This document shows positions 17,905 to 28,917 of a stretch of 64,000 nucleotides of DNA, piece by piece. Position 1 is the stretch's first letter, and each line of letters starts with the position of its first letter. Below the pieces are notes generated by a model. It was not told the origin of the DNA. It was given only the letters and a program-made list of their open reading frames with translations, and ran no database searches. The DNA lies in contig NC_015663.1 in NCBI RefSeq assembly GCF_000215745.1, positions 372,001-436,000 of the forward strand. The letters run 5' to 3'. The position numbers were made by a program, and so were the translations under genes. The DNA comes from Klebsiella aerogenes KCTC 2190 (GTDB taxonomy: Bacteria > Pseudomonadota > Gammaproteobacteria > Enterobacterales > Enterobacteriaceae).

Positions 17905-19331
17905 TACTTGCCTCCCAGCAGATCGCGCGCGTCCCAGTGCGGGAAGTGTTTCCGAATCAGCTGATTCAGTTCCAGTTCAAACGCGCTGTACTGCGACGTC
18001 GGGGCCTGCGCCTGCAGGTGCGGTTCGTTGACCATTCCCGCGCCAACCGTCACGTTGCTCAGGCGATCGATAAAGATAAGCCCGCCGGTCACCGGGTTGT
18101 TCTGATATGGATCAAGCACCAGCGGCTCGTCAAAGGTCAGCTCCACCAGCCCAATGCCGTTCAGCGGCAGGGTTTCGACTTCACGCTGGGTCAGATTATT
18201 GATGTCCACCTGATAGCGGATAGCGTCAACGCGGGCGCGGGTTTTCTTGCCAGCCACTTTAATGTCATAGCTCTGGCCCGGCGACAGCGCCTGTTCCGCC
18301 ATCCACACGACGTCGATGCTGGCGCTTTGTACCGCAGGCAGCGAGGCTTCAGCGTCAACCAGCAAATCGCCGCGGCTGATGTCGATTTCATCTTTCAGAA
18401 CGATAGTGATCGCTTCCCCCGCCCCGGCCTGAGGCAGGTCGCCGTCAAAGGTGACAATACGCGCCACGTTCGACTCGACGCCCGACGGCAACACCTTCAG
18501 GCGCTGGCCAACGGTGACCGTACCGGAAGCGACGGTGCCGGAGAAACCGCGGAAATCCAGGTTCGGACGGTTCACGTACTGCACCGGGAAGCGCAGCGGC
18601 TGGCTTTCAACCTCGCGCTGGATGTCAACGGTTTCCAGCACTTCCAGCAGCGTCGGGCCGCTGTACCACGGCATTTTATCGCTCTGGGTGGCGACGTTAT
18701 CCCCTTCCAGCGCCGAGAGCGGCACGAAACGGATATCAAGCTTGCCCGGCAGCTGTTCGGCGAAGGTCAGATAATCTTCACGAATTTCATTGAAGCGCGC
18801 TTCGCTGAACTCGACGAGATCCATTTTGTTCACCGCGACCACCAGGTGCTTAATCCCCAATAGCGTAGAGATAAAGCTGTGGCGGCGAGTCTGGTCGAGC
18901 ACGCCTTTGCGGGCGTCAATCAGCAGGATCGCCAGATCGCAGGTGGACGCGCCGGTCGCCATATTACGGGTGTACTGCTCATGGCCCGGCGTGTCGGCAA
19001 TGATAAATTTGCGTTTCTCAGTCGAGAAGTAGCGATAGGCGACATCAATGGTGATGCCCTGCTCGCGCTCGGCCTGCAGGCCATCCACCAGCAGCGCCAG
19101 ATCCAGTTTCTCGCCCTGAGTACCGTGACGCTTGCTGTCATTGTGCAGGGAAGAGAGCTGATCTTCATAAATCTGGCGCGTATCGTGCAGCAGGCGGCCA
19201 ATCAAGGTACTTTTGCCGTCATCGACGCTGCCGCAGGTCAGAAAACGCAGCAGGCTTTTGTGCTGTTGCGCGTGCAGATAAGCTTCTACGCCGCCTTCTT
19301 TAGCAATTTGTTGTGCAATCGTAGTGTTCAT
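17904..19331 (-). CDS. cysN: Sulfate adenylyltransferase subunit 1 (GTPase)
   Basis: 475 residues, an EF-Tu-like GTPase. P-loop GSVDDGKS is at 34-41, then [17 protein letters not shown] and NKMDLV. GTP hydrolysis drives ATP sulfurylation by CysD to make APS. It follows cysD by 9 bases and overlaps cysC. Full length with no sign of the cysN-cysC fusion found in some bacteria. Confidence 0.98.
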   Translation of the reverse strand: MNTTIAQQIAKEGGVEAYLHAQQHKSLLRFLTCGSVDDGKSTLIGRLLHDTRQIYEDQLSSLHNDSKRHGTQGEKLDLALLVDGLQAEREQGITIDVAYRYFSTEKRKFIIADTPGHEQYTRNMATGASTCDLAILLIDARKGVLDQTRRHSFISTLLGIKHLVVAVNKMDLVEFSEARFNEIREDYLTFAEQLPGKLDIRFVPLSALEGDNVATQSDKMPWYSGPTLLEVLETVDIQREVESQPLRFPVQYVNRPNLDFRGFSGTVASGTVTVGQRLKVLPSGVESNVARIVTFDGDLPQAGAGEAITIVLKDEIDISRGDLLVDAEASLPAVQSASIDVVWMAEQALSPGQSYDIKVAGKKTRARVDAIRYQVDINNLTQREVETLPLNGIGLVELTFDEPLVLDPYQNNPVTGGLIFIDRLSNVTVGAGMVNEPHLQAQAPTSQYSAFELELNQLIRKHFPHWDARDLLGGK

Positions 19332-19340
19332 GGCGGCTCC

Positions 19341-20249
19341 TTAGAAATACCCCTGACGTTTTTTCAGCTCCATGGAGCCTGCCTGGTCGCGGTCAATGAC
19401 GCGCCCCTGACGTTCGCTGGTGGTGGATACCAGCATCTCTTCAATAATTTCCGGCAGCGTTTGCGCGTTGGACTCTACCGCGCCGGTCAGTGGCCAGCAG
19501 CCGAGGGTACGGAAGCGCACCATCTGCTTTTTGATCATCTCGCCCGGCTGCAGATCGATACGGTCGTCATCGATCATCATCAGCATGCCGTCGCGCTCCA
19601 GTACCGGGCGTTCTGCCGCCAGGTACAGCGGGACGATTTCAATATTTTCCAGGTAGATGTACTGCCAGATATCCAGCTCGGTCCAGTTAGAGAGCGGGAA
19701 GACGCGAATGCTTTCGCCTTTGTTAATCTGGCCGTTGTAGTTATGCCACAGCTCCGGACGCTGATTTTTCGGATCCCAGCGGTGGAAGCGGTCGCGGAAG
19801 GAGTAAATGCGCTCTTTAGCGCGGGATTTCTCTTCATCACGACGCGCGCCGCCGAATGCGGCATCAAAGCCATATTTGTTCAGCGCCTGCTTCAGGCCTT
19901 CGGTTTTCATGATATCGGTGTGCTTGGCGCTGCCGTGAACGAACGGGTTGATGCCCATCGCCACCCCTTCCGGGTTTTTATGCACCAGCAGTTCGCAGCC
20001 ATAGGCTTTGGCGGTACGGTCACGGAATTCATACATCTCACGGAATTTCCAGCCGGTATCGACGTGCAGCAGCGGGAACGGCAGGGTCCCCGGATAAAAC
20101 GCTTTGCGCGCCAGATGCAGCATTACGCTGGAATCTTTACCGATGGAGTACATCATCACCGGGTTAGAGAATTCGGCGGCCACCTCACGAATGATATGGA
20201 TGCTTTCCGCCTCCAGTTGCCGCAGGTGAGTGAGTCGTTTTTGGTCCAT
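19341..20249 (-). CDS. cysD: Sulfate adenylyltransferase subunit 2
   Basis: 302 residues. The PP-loop [13 protein letters not shown] (SIGKDS at 35-40) is diagnostic of the PAPS reductase/ATP sulfurylase small-subunit family. Residues [18 protein letters not shown] and KKRQGYF at the C-terminus match CysD. It forms APS from ATP and sulfate with CysN. The start lies 9 bases after the cysG stop. Confidence 0.98.
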   Translation of the reverse strand: MDQKRLTHLRQLEAESIHIIREVAAEFSNPVMMYSIGKDSSVMLHLARKAFYPGTLPFPLLHVDTGWKFREMYEFRDRTAKAYGCELLVHKNPEGVAMGINPFVHGSAKHTDIMKTEGLKQALNKYGFDAAFGGARRDEEKSRAKERIYSFRDRFHRWDPKNQRPELWHNYNGQINKGESIRVFPLSNWTELDIWQYIYLENIEIVPLYLAAERPVLERDGMLMMIDDDRIDLQPGEMIKKQMVRFRTLGCWPLTGAVESNAQTLPEIIEEMLVSTTSERQGRVIDRDQAGSMELKKRQGYF

Positions 20250-20258
20250 AACCGTTCC

Positions 20259-21674
20259 TTAAGCCAGATTTACCACAGAAGAGTTAAACCCTTCCGCTGT
20301 CGTTGTGTGTTGAAACCAGGCGAGCTGCTGATGCAGCTGTACCACTTCGCCCACCACCAGTAGCGCGGGCATTGGGGCATCTTTCGCCAGATGTTCGAGC
20401 TGTTGTAACGTGCCTGTCAGCGTCTGCTGATCCTCGCGAGTGCCGCGGGAAATCACCGCCACCGGAGTATTCGCGTCGCGGCCATGGGCGATCAGCTGAG
20501 CGCTGATGTCCGCCGCTTTCATGGTGCCCATGTAAATCGCCAGCGTTTGTTGGCTCTTCGCCAGCAGCGCCCAATCAAACGGCGCGCTGTCAGATTTATA
20601 GTGACCGGTGACGAAAACTGCACTTTGCGCATAATCGCGATGGGTCAGCGGAATGCCAGCATAGGCCGTCGCGCCCGCCGCGGCGGTAACGCCTGGCACC
20701 ACCTGGAACGGGATCCCGGCGGCGGCGGCCGCCTGCAGTTCTTCCCCGCCGCGTCCGAAAATAAACGGATCGCCGCCCTTCAGGCGCACCACCGTTTTCC
20801 CCGCTTTGGCAGCCTCCACCAGCATTTGATTCGTTTCGTGCTGCGGTACGGAGTGCTCGCCCGCGCGCTTGCCAACGCAGATCATTTCGGCATCGCGGCG
20901 CACCAGTTCCCGCACGCTCTCGGTCACCAGATGGTCATAAAACACCACGTCCGCCTGTTGAATCGCCTGCAGGCCGCGTAGTGTCAGCAAGCCGGCATCC
21001 CCCGGCCCGGCGCCTACCAGAATAATTTCGCCCACGCTGCGTTCCGGCCTGTCGAGTTCATCCTGCAGCGCCCGTTCCGCCGCCGCGTGGTTACCGGCCA
21101 CCATCAGGCTGGCAAAACGCCCGGTGAAAACGCGCTCCCAGAAGCGACGACGCGCTTCGGTGGTGGTCAGCCGGGTTTTCAGATGATGGCGCCAGTAGCT
21201 CGCCGTTTCAGCCAGTCGCCCCAGATTGGTGGGCAGTAGCGCTTCGATTTTTTCACGCAGAATGCGCGACAGCACCGGCGCCTTGCCGCTGGAGGAGATC
21301 GCCACCAGCAGCGGCGACCTGTCGACAATAGAAGGAAAGACGAATGAGCACAGTTGCTGGTCATCCACCACGTTTACCAGGCGGTAACGCGCGTTAGCCG
21401 CGGCAAACACCCGCTGGTTAAGTTCACGATCGTCGGTGGCGGCAATCACCAGAAATACATCGTCCACCTGCTGCTCATCAAAGGCGGTTGCCCGCCAGCT
21501 GATTTGCTGACGTTCAACCTGTTCAGCGAGCTCCGGCGACAGGACGGCGGCGACCACCTGTACCTTCGCCTGCGCCCGCAGCAAGAATTTAATCTTACGG
21601 ACGGCAACTTCACCGCCGCCGATAACCAGCACGGGTCTCTCTTTCAACTCGGCAAACAGGGGCAAGTAATCCAC
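20259..21674 (-). CDS. cysG: Siroheme synthase CysG (trifunctional), cys-operon copy
   Basis: 471 residues, slightly longer than the 457 of E. coli CysG. The N-terminal dehydrogenase/ferrochelatase part has the NAD-binding [12 protein letters not shown]. The C-terminal uroporphyrinogen-III methyltransferase part has [32 protein letters not shown] and [20 protein letters not shown]. It makes siroheme, the prosthetic group of the CysI sulfite reductase and of nitrite reductase. In E. coli the only cysG is next to nirBDC; here a copy leads cysDNC, a layout known in Klebsiella, which carries two cysG genes. A second copy would lie outside the window. Confidence 0.95.
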   Translation of the reverse strand: MDYLPLFAELKERPVLVIGGGEVAVRKIKFLLRAQAKVQVVAAVLSPELAEQVERQQISWRATAFDEQQVDDVFLVIAATDDRELNQRVFAAANARYRLVNVVDDQQLCSFVFPSIVDRSPLLVAISSSGKAPVLSRILREKIEALLPTNLGRLAETASYWRHHLKTRLTTTEARRRFWERVFTGRFASLMVAGNHAAAERALQDELDRPERSVGEIILVGAGPGDAGLLTLRGLQAIQQADVVFYDHLVTESVRELVRRDAEMICVGKRAGEHSVPQHETNQMLVEAAKAGKTVVRLKGGDPFIFGRGGEELQAAAAAGIPFQVVPGVTAAAGATAYAGIPLTHRDYAQSAVFVTGHYKSDSAPFDWALLAKSQQTLAIYMGTMKAADISAQLIAHGRDANTPVAVISRGTREDQQTLTGTLQQLEHLAKDAPMPALLVVGEVVQLHQQLAWFQHTTTAEGFNSSVVNLA

Positions 21675-21911
21675 GGCGCAACAACTCTCTTACATTCAGC
21701 AATAGAGGGACTATAGGGGGCGGCCTTGAGCAAATGAAATTACGAAATGGAATGAGTTGTGACGCAAAAGAATAACGAGCTGGAAATCTAAATATCAAAA
21801 AGTGCTTAACACGCTCATTTTCCGCTATTTAAGAGCAAATGAAATTGTTTAAGCGCCGTCACAGTTTCATACTAACGCGGTCGAAATGTTTCGCTTGTGT
21901 AAGGACCCATT
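21675..21911. promoter_or_regulatory. Divergent cysG/iap promoter region with 14-bp direct repeat
   Basis: GAGCAAATGAAATT occurs at 21728-21741 and again at 21833-21846, with starts 105 bases apart, about ten helical turns. The region must carry the leftward cysGDNC promoter and the rightward iap promoter. CysB control of the former is expected, but its loose consensus cannot be placed reliably by eye. Confidence 0.5.
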
Positions 21912-22958
21912 ATGTTTTCCGCGATGTGCCGCCGTCTGCTGCCGCTGGCGCTTGGCACAGGTTTTGTCTTCTCCGCCGCTCCGGCATTCAGCGCCCTGGG
22001 CGACACCGCCAATACCCAGGCCCGCCATATTGCTACCGTCTTCCCCGGAAGAATGACCGGTACGCCGGCCGAGATGCTATCAGCCGATTATCTTCGTCAA
22101 CAGTTTGCCCAGATGGGTTATCAGAGCGACGTACGTAGCTTTAATACCCGCTACATCTATACCGACAGCAATCAACGTAAGAACTGGCACAACGCCACCG
22201 GCAGCACGGTTATCGCCGCGCATGAAGGCCAGTCTCGCCAGCAAATCATTATTATGGCGCACCTCGATACCTACGCGCCGCAGAGCGATAAAGACGTTGA
22301 GAACAACCTTGGTGGCCTGACGCTGCAGGGTATTGACGATAACGCAATGGGGCTCGGCGTGCTGCTGGAGCTGGCGGAACATTTAAAGAACGTCCCCACC
22401 CGTTACGGCATTCGCTTTATCGCCACCAGCGGCGAGGAAGAAGGCCGACTGGGCGCGCAAAACATACTTAAGCGCATGAGCGAGGCGGAAAAGAAAAATA
22501 CGCTGCTGGTGATTAATCTCGATAACCTGGTGGTCGGCGATAAGCTCTATTTCAATAGCGGGCGCAGCACGCCGGCATCGGTACGCAAGCTGACCCGCGA
22601 TCGCGCGCTGGCTATCGCCCGTAGTCACGGTATCGCCGCGTTCACCAATCCAGGGCTGAATCCGGAGTTCCCGAAAGGCACCGGTTGCTGTAACGATGCC
22701 AGCGTTTTTGATAACGCCGGGATCCCGGTACTCTCCGTGGAAGCGACTAACTGGTCATTGGGTAAAAAGGATGGCTATCAGCAGCGCAGTAAAACCCGTA
22801 GCTTCCCGCAGGGTACCAGCTGGCATGATGTACAACTGGATAACCAACAGTATATCGACAAAGCGCTGCCGGGAAGGATCGAGCACCGCGGGCGCGATGT
22901 TGTCAAAGTGATGCTGCCGCTGGTGAAAGAGCTGGCGAAAGTTGAGAAGAAAAACTGA
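21912..22958 (+). CDS. iap: Alkaline phosphatase isozyme conversion aminopeptidase
   Basis: 348 residues with a signal peptide (cleavage near residue 26, APAFSA). It has an M28-type zinc peptidase core with metal-binding MAHLDTYAP, DDNAMGLG and SGEEEGRLG. In E. coli Iap trims the N-terminal arginine of periplasmic alkaline phosphatase. The ATG at 21912 is preceded by AAGGA. It is divergent from cysG and convergent with cysH. In E. coli the type I-E CRISPR-Cas locus begins downstream of this gene; here it does not. Confidence 0.96.
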   Translation: MFSAMCRRLLPLALGTGFVFSAAPAFSALGDTANTQARHIATVFPGRMTGTPAEMLSADYLRQQFAQMGYQSDVRSFNTRYIYTDSNQRKNWHNATGSTVIAAHEGQSRQQIIIMAHLDTYAPQSDKDVENNLGGLTLQGIDDNAMGLGVLLELAEHLKNVPTRYGIRFIATSGEEEGRLGAQNILKRMSEAEKKNTLLVINLDNLVVGDKLYFNSGRSTPASVRKLTRDRALAIARSHGIAAFTNPGLNPEFPKGTGCCNDASVFDNAGIPVLSVEATNWSLGKKDGYQQRSKTRSFPQGTSWHDVQLDNQQYIDKALPGRIEHRGRDVVKVMLPLVKELAKVEKKN

Positions 22959-22964
22959 TTTGCG

Positions 22965-23002
22965 CAAAGCGAACCCGCGGTATAGCCCGCGTGTCCGCTT
23001 TG
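22965..23002. terminator. Hairpin between convergent iap and cysH
   Basis: CAAAGCG/CGCTTTG forms the outer stem and CCGCG-type pairs the inner one. There is no clear U-run on either strand, so termination strength is uncertain. It fills nearly all of the short iap-cysH gap. Confidence 0.55.
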
Positions 23003-23031
23003 GAATAACACTCTCCGGCATAGCGCATCGC

Positions 23032-23766
23032 TTAGCCTTCGTGCAATCCGCACTCCCGCTTGAGGCCAAAGAATCGGGTTTCTTCTTCCGCCATACCGGG
23101 TTCCCATTTACGGGTAGTGTGAGTGTCACCAACGGACAAATACCCCTGCTCCCAGAGCGGGTGGTATTTCAGGCCGTGCTTTTGCAGATACTGATAAACC
23201 GTCCGGTTATCCCAGTCGATAATCGGCAGCAGCTTAAAGACGCCGCGCTGGATAGCCAGCACCGGTAAATGCGCCCGGCTGCCGGACTGCTCGCGGCGCA
23301 GGCCAGCAAACCAGGTGCGGGTGTTGAGCTCCTTCAGCGCCCGATTCATCGGCTCAACTTTGTTGATTTCATTGTACTTCTCAATGCCTTCAACGCCCTG
23401 CTCCCACAGTTTGCCGTAACGCGCTTCCTGCCAGGCGGCGCTTTCCGTCGCCCGGTAGACTTTAAGGTTCAGGTTGAGCTTCTCGGTCAATTCATCAATA
23501 AACTGATAGGTTTCCGGGAACAGATAGCCGGTATCGGTCAGGATCACCGGAATGTCCGGGCGCAGCTGGTTCACCAGATGCAGGCTGACTGCCGCCTGAA
23601 TACCAAAGCTTGAAGAGAGCGCATAGTCGCCGGGCAGGTTTTCCAGCGCCCACGCCACGCGTTCTTCGGCGCTGAGTTTTTCCAGCTGAGTGTTAACTTC
23701 CGCCAGCGCCATGACGCGTTCTACTTTAGGCAGATCGTTCAGCGCGTTTAGATCGAGTTTGGACAT
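23032..23766 (-). CDS. cysH: PAPS reductase (phosphoadenylylsulfate reductase)
   Basis: 244 residues. It has the PP-loop-like substrate site [15 protein letters not shown], the [12 protein letters not shown] segment and the C-terminal ECGLHEG with the single catalytic cysteine. It lacks the paired cysteines that bind an iron-sulfur cluster in APS reductases, so it uses PAPS with thioredoxin or glutaredoxin. Last gene of cysJIH, separated from cysI by about 100 bases that hold REP sequences. Confidence 0.98.
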   Translation of the reverse strand: MSKLDLNALNDLPKVERVMALAEVNTQLEKLSAEERVAWALENLPGDYALSSSFGIQAAVSLHLVNQLRPDIPVILTDTGYLFPETYQFIDELTEKLNLNLKVYRATESAAWQEARYGKLWEQGVEGIEKYNEINKVEPMNRALKELNTRTWFAGLRREQSGSRAHLPVLAIQRGVFKLLPIIDWDNRTVYQYLQKHGLKYHPLWEQGYLSVGDTHTTRKWEPGMAEEETRFFGLKRECGLHEG

Positions 23767-23786
23767 AGATTCCTCACTGTGTGCCT

Positions 23787-23860
23787 TGCCTGATGGCGCT
23801 TCGCTTATCAGGCCTACGCGAACGGTAGGCTTGATAAAGCATTCATGCCGCTATCCGGCA
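23787..23860. repeat. REP-type palindromic repeats between cysI and cysH
   Basis: GCCTGATGGCGCTTCGCTTATCAGGCCTACG-like sequence, written here only by class, forms an inverted repeat around 23787-23816. It is followed by a second, degenerate unit (TGATAAAGC...GCTATCCGGCA). This matches enterobacterial REP/PU elements within operons, which can modulate downstream mRNA stability. Confidence 0.8.
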
Positions 23861-23867
23861 ATTCAGG

Positions 23868-25580
23868 TTATTCCCAGAAATCACGCGCCGGGTCGAGCAC
23901 CGGGCGAATGATGCCCGCACGCACCGTAAAGTCGCCGAAGCCTTCACCCGCTTCGCGCTCTTTCGCCCAGCGCCCTACCAGCTCGTCGAGCGAAGCAAGG
24001 ATCTCCGGCTCGGTGATATTTTCACGATACATTCGTGGAATGCGCGTCCCGCTGCGGTTGCCGCCGATATGCAGGTTATAGCGGCCAGGGGCTTTACCCA
24101 CCAGGCCAACTTCCGCCAGCATCGCGCGGCCGCAGCCGTTCGGGCAACCCGTGACGCGGGTTACGATATGCTCATCGCCAACGCCGTGCTTGCTCATCAC
24201 CTCTTCGACCTTGTCGATAAACGACGGCAGGAAACGCTCGGCTTCGGCCATCGCTAACGGACAAGTCGGGAACGACACGCAGGCCATTGAGTTCTCACGC
24301 TGCGCCGTGACGGCATTCATCAGGCCATGATCGCGGGCCAGTTTCTCGATCCGCGCTTTCTGATCTTCCGGTACGCTGGCGATGATCAGGTTCTGGTTGG
24401 CGGTGATACGGAATTCACCTTTGTGAATCTTCGCGATCTCCAGCAGGCCAGTTTTTAGCGGGCGGCCCGGATAATCCAGAATACGGCCGTTCTCAATAAA
24501 CAGCGTCAGGTGCCAGTTATTATCGATACCCTTAACCCAGCCGATGCGGTCGCCGCGGCCGGTAAATTCGTACGGACGAATCGGTTCGAATTTGATCCCG
24601 GCACGACGCTCAACTTCCGCCTTGAAGGTCTCCACACCGACGCGCTCAAGGGTATATTTGGTTTTCGCGTTTTTACGATCGGTACGATTACCCCAGTCGC
24701 GCTGGGTGGTCACGACCGCTTCCGCCACTGCCAGGGTATGCTCCAGCGGCAGATAGCCAAACTCGCTGGCGGTACGCGCATAGGTTTTCTTATTACCGTG
24801 CTCGATAGACAACCCGCCGCCCACCAGCAGGTTAAAGCCGACAAGCTTGCCGTTTTCCGCAATCGCCACGAAGTTCATATCATTGGCATGCAGATCGATA
24901 TCGTTCTGCGGCGGGATCACCACCGTCGTTTTGAATTTACGCGGCAGATAGGTCTGGCCGAGGATCGGTTCCTCGTCGGTGGTGGCGACCTTTTCCTGAT
25001 CTAACCAGATCTCAGCATAGGCGCGGGTACGCGGCAGCAGATGTTCAGAGATCTTCTTCGCCCACTCGTAGGCTTCGGCGTGCAGCTGCGACTCAAACGG
25101 GTTCGAGGTGCACAGCACATTGCGGTTCATGTCGTTGGCGGTCGCCAGCGCATCCAGGCCAACGGAGTGCAGCATCTGATGCACCGGCTTCACGTTCTTC
25201 TTCAGAATACCGTGGAACTGGAAAGTCTGACGGTTAGTCAGACGAATACTACCGTAGATGGTGTTATCCGCGGCGAATTTATCGATCGCCTGCCACTGTT
25301 TGGTGGTGATAACGCCGCCCGGCAGACGGCAGCGCAGCAGCATCGCGTGGCGCGGCTCCAGTTTCTGCGCCGCGCGTTCCGCGCGAATATCGCGGTCGTC
25401 CTGCTGGTACATACCGTGGAAGCGGATGAGCAGGAAGTTGTCACCTTTAAAACCGCCGGTCAGGCCGTCATTTAAATCTTCCGCGATGGTGCCGCGCAGG
25501 TAGTTGCTCTCGATCTTCATACGCTCGGCGTCGGAGAGTTTACCTTCGACCACCAGCGGGCCAGGATGTTTTTCGCTCAT
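23868..25580 (-). CDS. cysI: Sulfite reductase hemoprotein beta subunit
   Basis: 570 residues. The 4Fe-4S/siroheme cysteines are visible in [17 protein letters not shown] and [31 protein letters not shown] is at the N-terminus. It reduces sulfite to sulfide with electrons from CysJ, using siroheme made by CysG. The ATG overlaps the cysJ stop by one base. Length equals the E. coli protein. Confidence 0.99.
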   Translation of the reverse strand: MSEKHPGPLVVEGKLSDAERMKIESNYLRGTIAEDLNDGLTGGFKGDNFLLIRFHGMYQQDDRDIRAERAAQKLEPRHAMLLRCRLPGGVITTKQWQAIDKFAADNTIYGSIRLTNRQTFQFHGILKKNVKPVHQMLHSVGLDALATANDMNRNVLCTSNPFESQLHAEAYEWAKKISEHLLPRTRAYAEIWLDQEKVATTDEEPILGQTYLPRKFKTTVVIPPQNDIDLHANDMNFVAIAENGKLVGFNLLVGGGLSIEHGNKKTYARTASEFGYLPLEHTLAVAEAVVTTQRDWGNRTDRKNAKTKYTLERVGVETFKAEVERRAGIKFEPIRPYEFTGRGDRIGWVKGIDNNWHLTLFIENGRILDYPGRPLKTGLLEIAKIHKGEFRITANQNLIIASVPEDQKARIEKLARDHGLMNAVTAQRENSMACVSFPTCPLAMAEAERFLPSFIDKVEEVMSKHGVGDEHIVTRVTGCPNGCGRAMLAEVGLVGKAPGRYNLHIGGNRSGTRIPRMYRENITEPEILASLDELVGRWAKEREAGEGFGDFTVRAGIIRPVLDPARDFWE

Positions 25581-27379
25581 TAGTAGACATCTCGCTGATA
25601 ACGGCGCTCAACGCGCAGCTCACTTAAAAATTCGTCCGCCGCTTCGGCGTCCATCGCGCCGTATTCGGCAATCACTTCCAGTAACGCCTGCTCGACGTCT
25701 TTCGCCATACGATTGGCATCGCCGCAGACATAAATATGGGCGCCGTCGTTAATCCAACGCCACACTTCAGCCCCCTGCTCGCGCAGTTTGTCCTGTACAT
25801 AGATTTTTTGTTGTTGATCGCGGGACCAGGCCAGGTCGATTCGGCTCAGCACGCCCTCTTTGACGTAGCTCTGCCATTCCACCTGATAGAGGAAATCTTC
25901 CGTGAAATGCGGATTGCCGAAGAACAACCAGTTCTTCCCTTCCGCCCCTTCCGCCGCGCGCTGCTGCATAAAGGCGCGGAACGGCGCAATCCCGGTTCCA
26001 GGGCCAATCATGATAACCGGGGTTTGCGGGTTAGCAGGCAGACGGAAGTTGTCATTGTGTTCGATAAAGATGCGCACTTCGCCATCTTCTTCCACGCGGT
26101 CGGCGAGGAAGCTGGACGCGCCACCGGCGCGAGCGCGGCCTTCGATGTCATAACGCACGACGCCAACGGTAACGTGGACTTCGTTTTCCGCTTCCGCCTG
26201 CGAGGACGCAATAGAGTAGAGGCGCGGCGTTAGCGGGCGCAGCAGGCCGATTAAGGCTTCGGCATTCAACTGTGCCGGCGAGAAGCGCACCATATCGACG
26301 ATAGGTGTTGTCGCAGCGTAGTGCTGCAACTGCGCTTTATCGCCGACCAGCGGCAGCAGCGTTTCACTGCGGGTCAGGGTGGCATAGTTCTCAACAATAT
26401 TGGCGGTATTGACCGTCAGCTCAAAATGCCACTCCAGCGCTTGCGCCAGCGGCAGCGTTTTGCCTTCTACCGTGACCGGTTCATCACCCTTAAGCCACAG
26501 CAGCTCCACCAGCTCTTTGACCAGCGCCGGATCGTTCTGATACCACACGCCTAGCGCATCTCCCGGCTGATAACGCAGGCCGGAATCACCCAGATCGATC
26601 TCGATATGACGGACATCTTTTTCCGAGTCGCGACCGGTTATTTTCTGATTCACAGCAAGCGTCGCCGTCAGCGGCGCTTCTTTGGTATACGGACTGGTAT
26701 GAATTTCATTCACTGCGCCGCTGGTAGCAAGCTGGGCAGGCGCTGCCGTCGGCGCACGCGCTTTCAGCACATCCACTACGCGAGCGCGCCATTCCGCCGC
26801 CGCGGCTTGATATTCAACGTCGGCGTCAACGCGATCGAGCAGACGTTCGCCGCCCAGTTCGGCCAGTTTGCTATCGAAATCTTTGCCGGACTGGCAGAAA
26901 AACTCATAGGAGGTATCGCCGAGACCAAACACCGCGAAGGCGGTGCCATCGAGCTTCGGCGCTTTCTTTGAAAACAATAACTTATGCAATGCGACGGCTT
27001 CTTCCGGCGGCTCACCTTCACCCTGAGTCGACGTCACCACTACCAGCAGTTTTTCACCGGCGATTTGTTTGAATTTATAGTCGCCAGCGTTCACCAGTTT
27101 CACGTTCAGCTGCGCGGCCTGTAAATCGTCGCGCAGCGCTTCGGCAACCCGACGCGCGTTGCCGGTCTGCGAAGCGGAAATCAGGGTGATGGCCGGCGCT
27201 TCTACCGCCTGAACGGGCGCGCTTACCACGGCGCCGGGCTGCTGATTCAGCATGCCCCAGAAGTAGCCGGACACCCAAGCCAGTTGGGTTGGCGTAAAGT
27301 CAGTCGTGGCCGCCTGTAGGCGCGCCAGTTGCTCCGGGTTTAGCGGCAGCAGATTGGAAGGTGGGGCCTGTGTCGTCAT
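25580..27379 (-). CDS. cysJ: Sulfite reductase flavoprotein alpha subunit
   Basis: 599 residues. Flavodoxin-like FMN domain (about 60-200: [25 protein letters not shown]), FAD domain ([11 protein letters not shown]) and C-terminal NADPH domain ([28 protein letters not shown]). It passes NADPH electrons to CysI. First gene of the leftward cysJIH operon. Cytoplasmic hetero-oligomer. Confidence 0.99.
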   Translation of the reverse strand: MTTQAPPSNLLPLNPEQLARLQAATTDFTPTQLAWVSGYFWGMLNQQPGAVVSAPVQAVEAPAITLISASQTGNARRVAEALRDDLQAAQLNVKLVNAGDYKFKQIAGEKLLVVVTSTQGEGEPPEEAVALHKLLFSKKAPKLDGTAFAVFGLGDTSYEFFCQSGKDFDSKLAELGGERLLDRVDADVEYQAAAAEWRARVVDVLKARAPTAAPAQLATSGAVNEIHTSPYTKEAPLTATLAVNQKITGRDSEKDVRHIEIDLGDSGLRYQPGDALGVWYQNDPALVKELVELLWLKGDEPVTVEGKTLPLAQALEWHFELTVNTANIVENYATLTRSETLLPLVGDKAQLQHYAATTPIVDMVRFSPAQLNAEALIGLLRPLTPRLYSIASSQAEAENEVHVTVGVVRYDIEGRARAGGASSFLADRVEEDGEVRIFIEHNDNFRLPANPQTPVIMIGPGTGIAPFRAFMQQRAAEGAEGKNWLFFGNPHFTEDFLYQVEWQSYVKEGVLSRIDLAWSRDQQQKIYVQDKLREQGAEVWRWINDGAHIYVCGDANRMAKDVEQALLEVIAEYGAMDAEAADEFLSELRVERRYQRDVY

Positions 27380-27696
27380 GCGTCGTTATGTTCCAGTAAG
27401 CAAAGCTGTTATTCACGCCCTGTCAGCGCGACAAAAACAGAAGAGATTGTAAGGTTAACGGCGGGCATACTAACAATTAAAGAAGGGATGGAAATAACAA
27501 ATAACCAAATGGACTAACCTGTTTTAGTTATAGTTATTAACAACAAAAACGATTAGTTAACCTGTTGAAAAATAATAAATTAAATCATCAAAACACCACA
27601 AAAATGGCGATTTTGCGTTCAGGGCCGTTTTAGTTAATGCTAAAAAATGTACTTTCCGGTACCCTACGGCGGTTTTTTTCGTCCTGTTGAGAGTTA
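27380..27696. promoter_or_regulatory. cysJ/queD divergent intergenic region
   Basis: 317 AT-rich bases without a credible gene. It contains the leftward cysJIH promoter, where CysB binding is expected. Two direct repeats stand out: TAACCTGTT at 27515 and 27558, and GTTTTAGTTA at about 27521 and 27629. These could be regulator half-sites; I cannot assign them with confidence. No preQ1-type riboswitch is evident before queD. Confidence 0.5.
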
Positions 27697-28062
27697 ATGA
27701 TGTCCACCACGCTGTTTAAAGATTTCACCTTCGAAGCCGCCCACCACCTGCCGCACGTACCGAAAGGCCACAAATGCGGTCGCCTGCATGGTCACTCTTT
27801 TATGGTGCGTCTGGAGATTACCGGTGAAGTCGATCCCCATACCGGGTGGATCATGGATTTCGCCGAGCTGAAAGCCGCGTTTAAACCGACCTACGATCGT
27901 TTAGACCACTATTACCTGAACGATATCCCAGGACTGGAGAACCCAACCAGCGAAGTGCTGGCCAAATGGATTTGGGATCAAATGAAACCGCAGGTTCCTC
28001 TGCTGAGCGCGGTAATGGTAAAAGAGACCTGCACCGCAGGCTGCGTCTATCGCGGCGAGTAA
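27697..28062 (+). CDS. queD: 6-carboxy-5,6,7,8-tetrahydropterin synthase
   Basis: 121 residues. Zinc ligands His16, His31 and His33 lie in EAAHHLP and CGRLHGHSF, with catalytic Cys27 and the ending [14 protein letters not shown]. It converts dihydroneopterin triphosphate to carboxytetrahydropterin, the first committed step of queuosine precursor (preQ0) synthesis. A terminator follows. Its pathway partners QueE and QueF are also in this window but not in the same operon. Confidence 0.98.
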   Translation: MMSTTLFKDFTFEAAHHLPHVPKGHKCGRLHGHSFMVRLEITGEVDPHTGWIMDFAELKAAFKPTYDRLDHYYLNDIPGLENPTSEVLAKWIWDQMKPQVPLLSAVMVKETCTAGCVYRGE

Positions 28063-28074
28063 TGCCCTGTCTAT

Positions 28075-28104
28075 CCGCCATCCGGCTGCTGCCATGGCGG
28101 TTTT
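28075..28104 (+). terminator. Terminator after queD
   Basis: CCGCCAT/ATGGCGG stem with a 12-base loop, followed by TTTTCTGTTT, just downstream of the queD stop. Confidence 0.75.
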
Positions 28105-28128
28105 CTGTTTCATCCCACGCCGTTGGAA

Positions 28129-28917
28129 TCAACGCACCAGATAGCCGCCATCCACCGCCAGAATATGACCGTTAACGTAATCCGAGGCCCGGCTGGCGAG
28201 GAACACAACGGCGCCCATTAAATCCTGCGCTTCTCCCCAACGGCCTGCGGGTATATGCGCAAGTACGCGTCGGTTCTCTTTTGGGATACTGCGGGTGATA
28301 GCGGTCATGGCAGTTTCGTAATAGCCAGGCGCGATGCCGTTAACCTGAATATTATGCGGGCCCAGCTCATCGCAGTAGGCTTTGGTTAAGCCAGCCAGCG
28401 CATGCTTGGTGGCGGCATAGGCCGGCGACCAGCTGCCGCCGAGATAAGAAAACACCGAACAGATATTAATAATCTTACCGCTTCGCCGCGGAACCATAAT
28501 TTTCGCGGCTTCGTGGCTGAGCTCGAACGCTGCGGTCAGGTTAGTCTCGATCATCGGATCCCAGTCTGTTCGCCCAAAGCGCAGCACCTTATTCAACTGA
28601 CAAATACCGGCATTGTTCACCAGAATATCAACGGTACCGAAACGTTCGCAGCAGGCGGCGATAATCCGCTGCGGCATACCGCCATCGGTGATATCCGCCA
28701 GCATGAATTCCAGCTCAACGCCCTGCTGTTCGATAAGTTTGCGGGTTTGCGTGTGTTCTTCGCGCAGAGCGGGAACAAACAGATTCGCGCCGGCGGTCGC
28801 CAGAGCAACGGCAAAAGCCTGCCCCAGGCCGCTATTACCACCGGTAACGATAGCGGTTTTCCCCTTGAGCGAGAAGAAGTCCATAGAGAAGGCAGTGGAT
28901 GGATCAATTGGCTGCAT
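28129..28917 (-). CDS. ygcW: SDR-family oxidoreductase YgcW (deoxygluconate dehydrogenase-like)
   Basis: 262 residues of the classical short-chain dehydrogenase type. NAD-binding TGGNSGLGQ, NNAG in VDILVNNAGI, catalytic Ser, and YAATK as the Y-x3-K motif. The sequence is close to E. coli YgcW, a putative 2-deoxy-D-gluconate or related dehydrogenase of unproven substrate. In E. coli it sits among sugar-metabolism genes ygcN to ygcE; here only this gene of that block is present. The ATG has AAGGAACGAG upstream. Confidence 0.92.
   Translation of the reverse strand: MQPIDPSTAFSMDFFSLKGKTAIVTGGNSGLGQAFAVALATAGANLFVPALREEHTQTRKLIEQQGVELEFMLADITDGGMPQRIIAACCERFGTVDILVNNAGICQLNKVLRFGRTDWDPMIETNLTAAFELSHEAAKIMVPRRSGKIINICSVFSYLGGSWSPAYAATKHALAGLTKAYCDELGPHNIQVNGIAPGYYETAMTAITRSIPKENRRVLAHIPAGRWGEAQDLMGAVVFLASRASDYVNGHILAVDGGYLVR

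Noticed and set aside
18879..20363. 494-codon rightward open frame opposite cysN and cysD
   Set aside because: It lies antisense to two conserved genes whose codon pattern keeps the opposite frame open. No family features and no ribosome site.
22959..23031. CRISPR array next to iap
   Set aside because: No repeated units with spacers; only a single hairpin is present.
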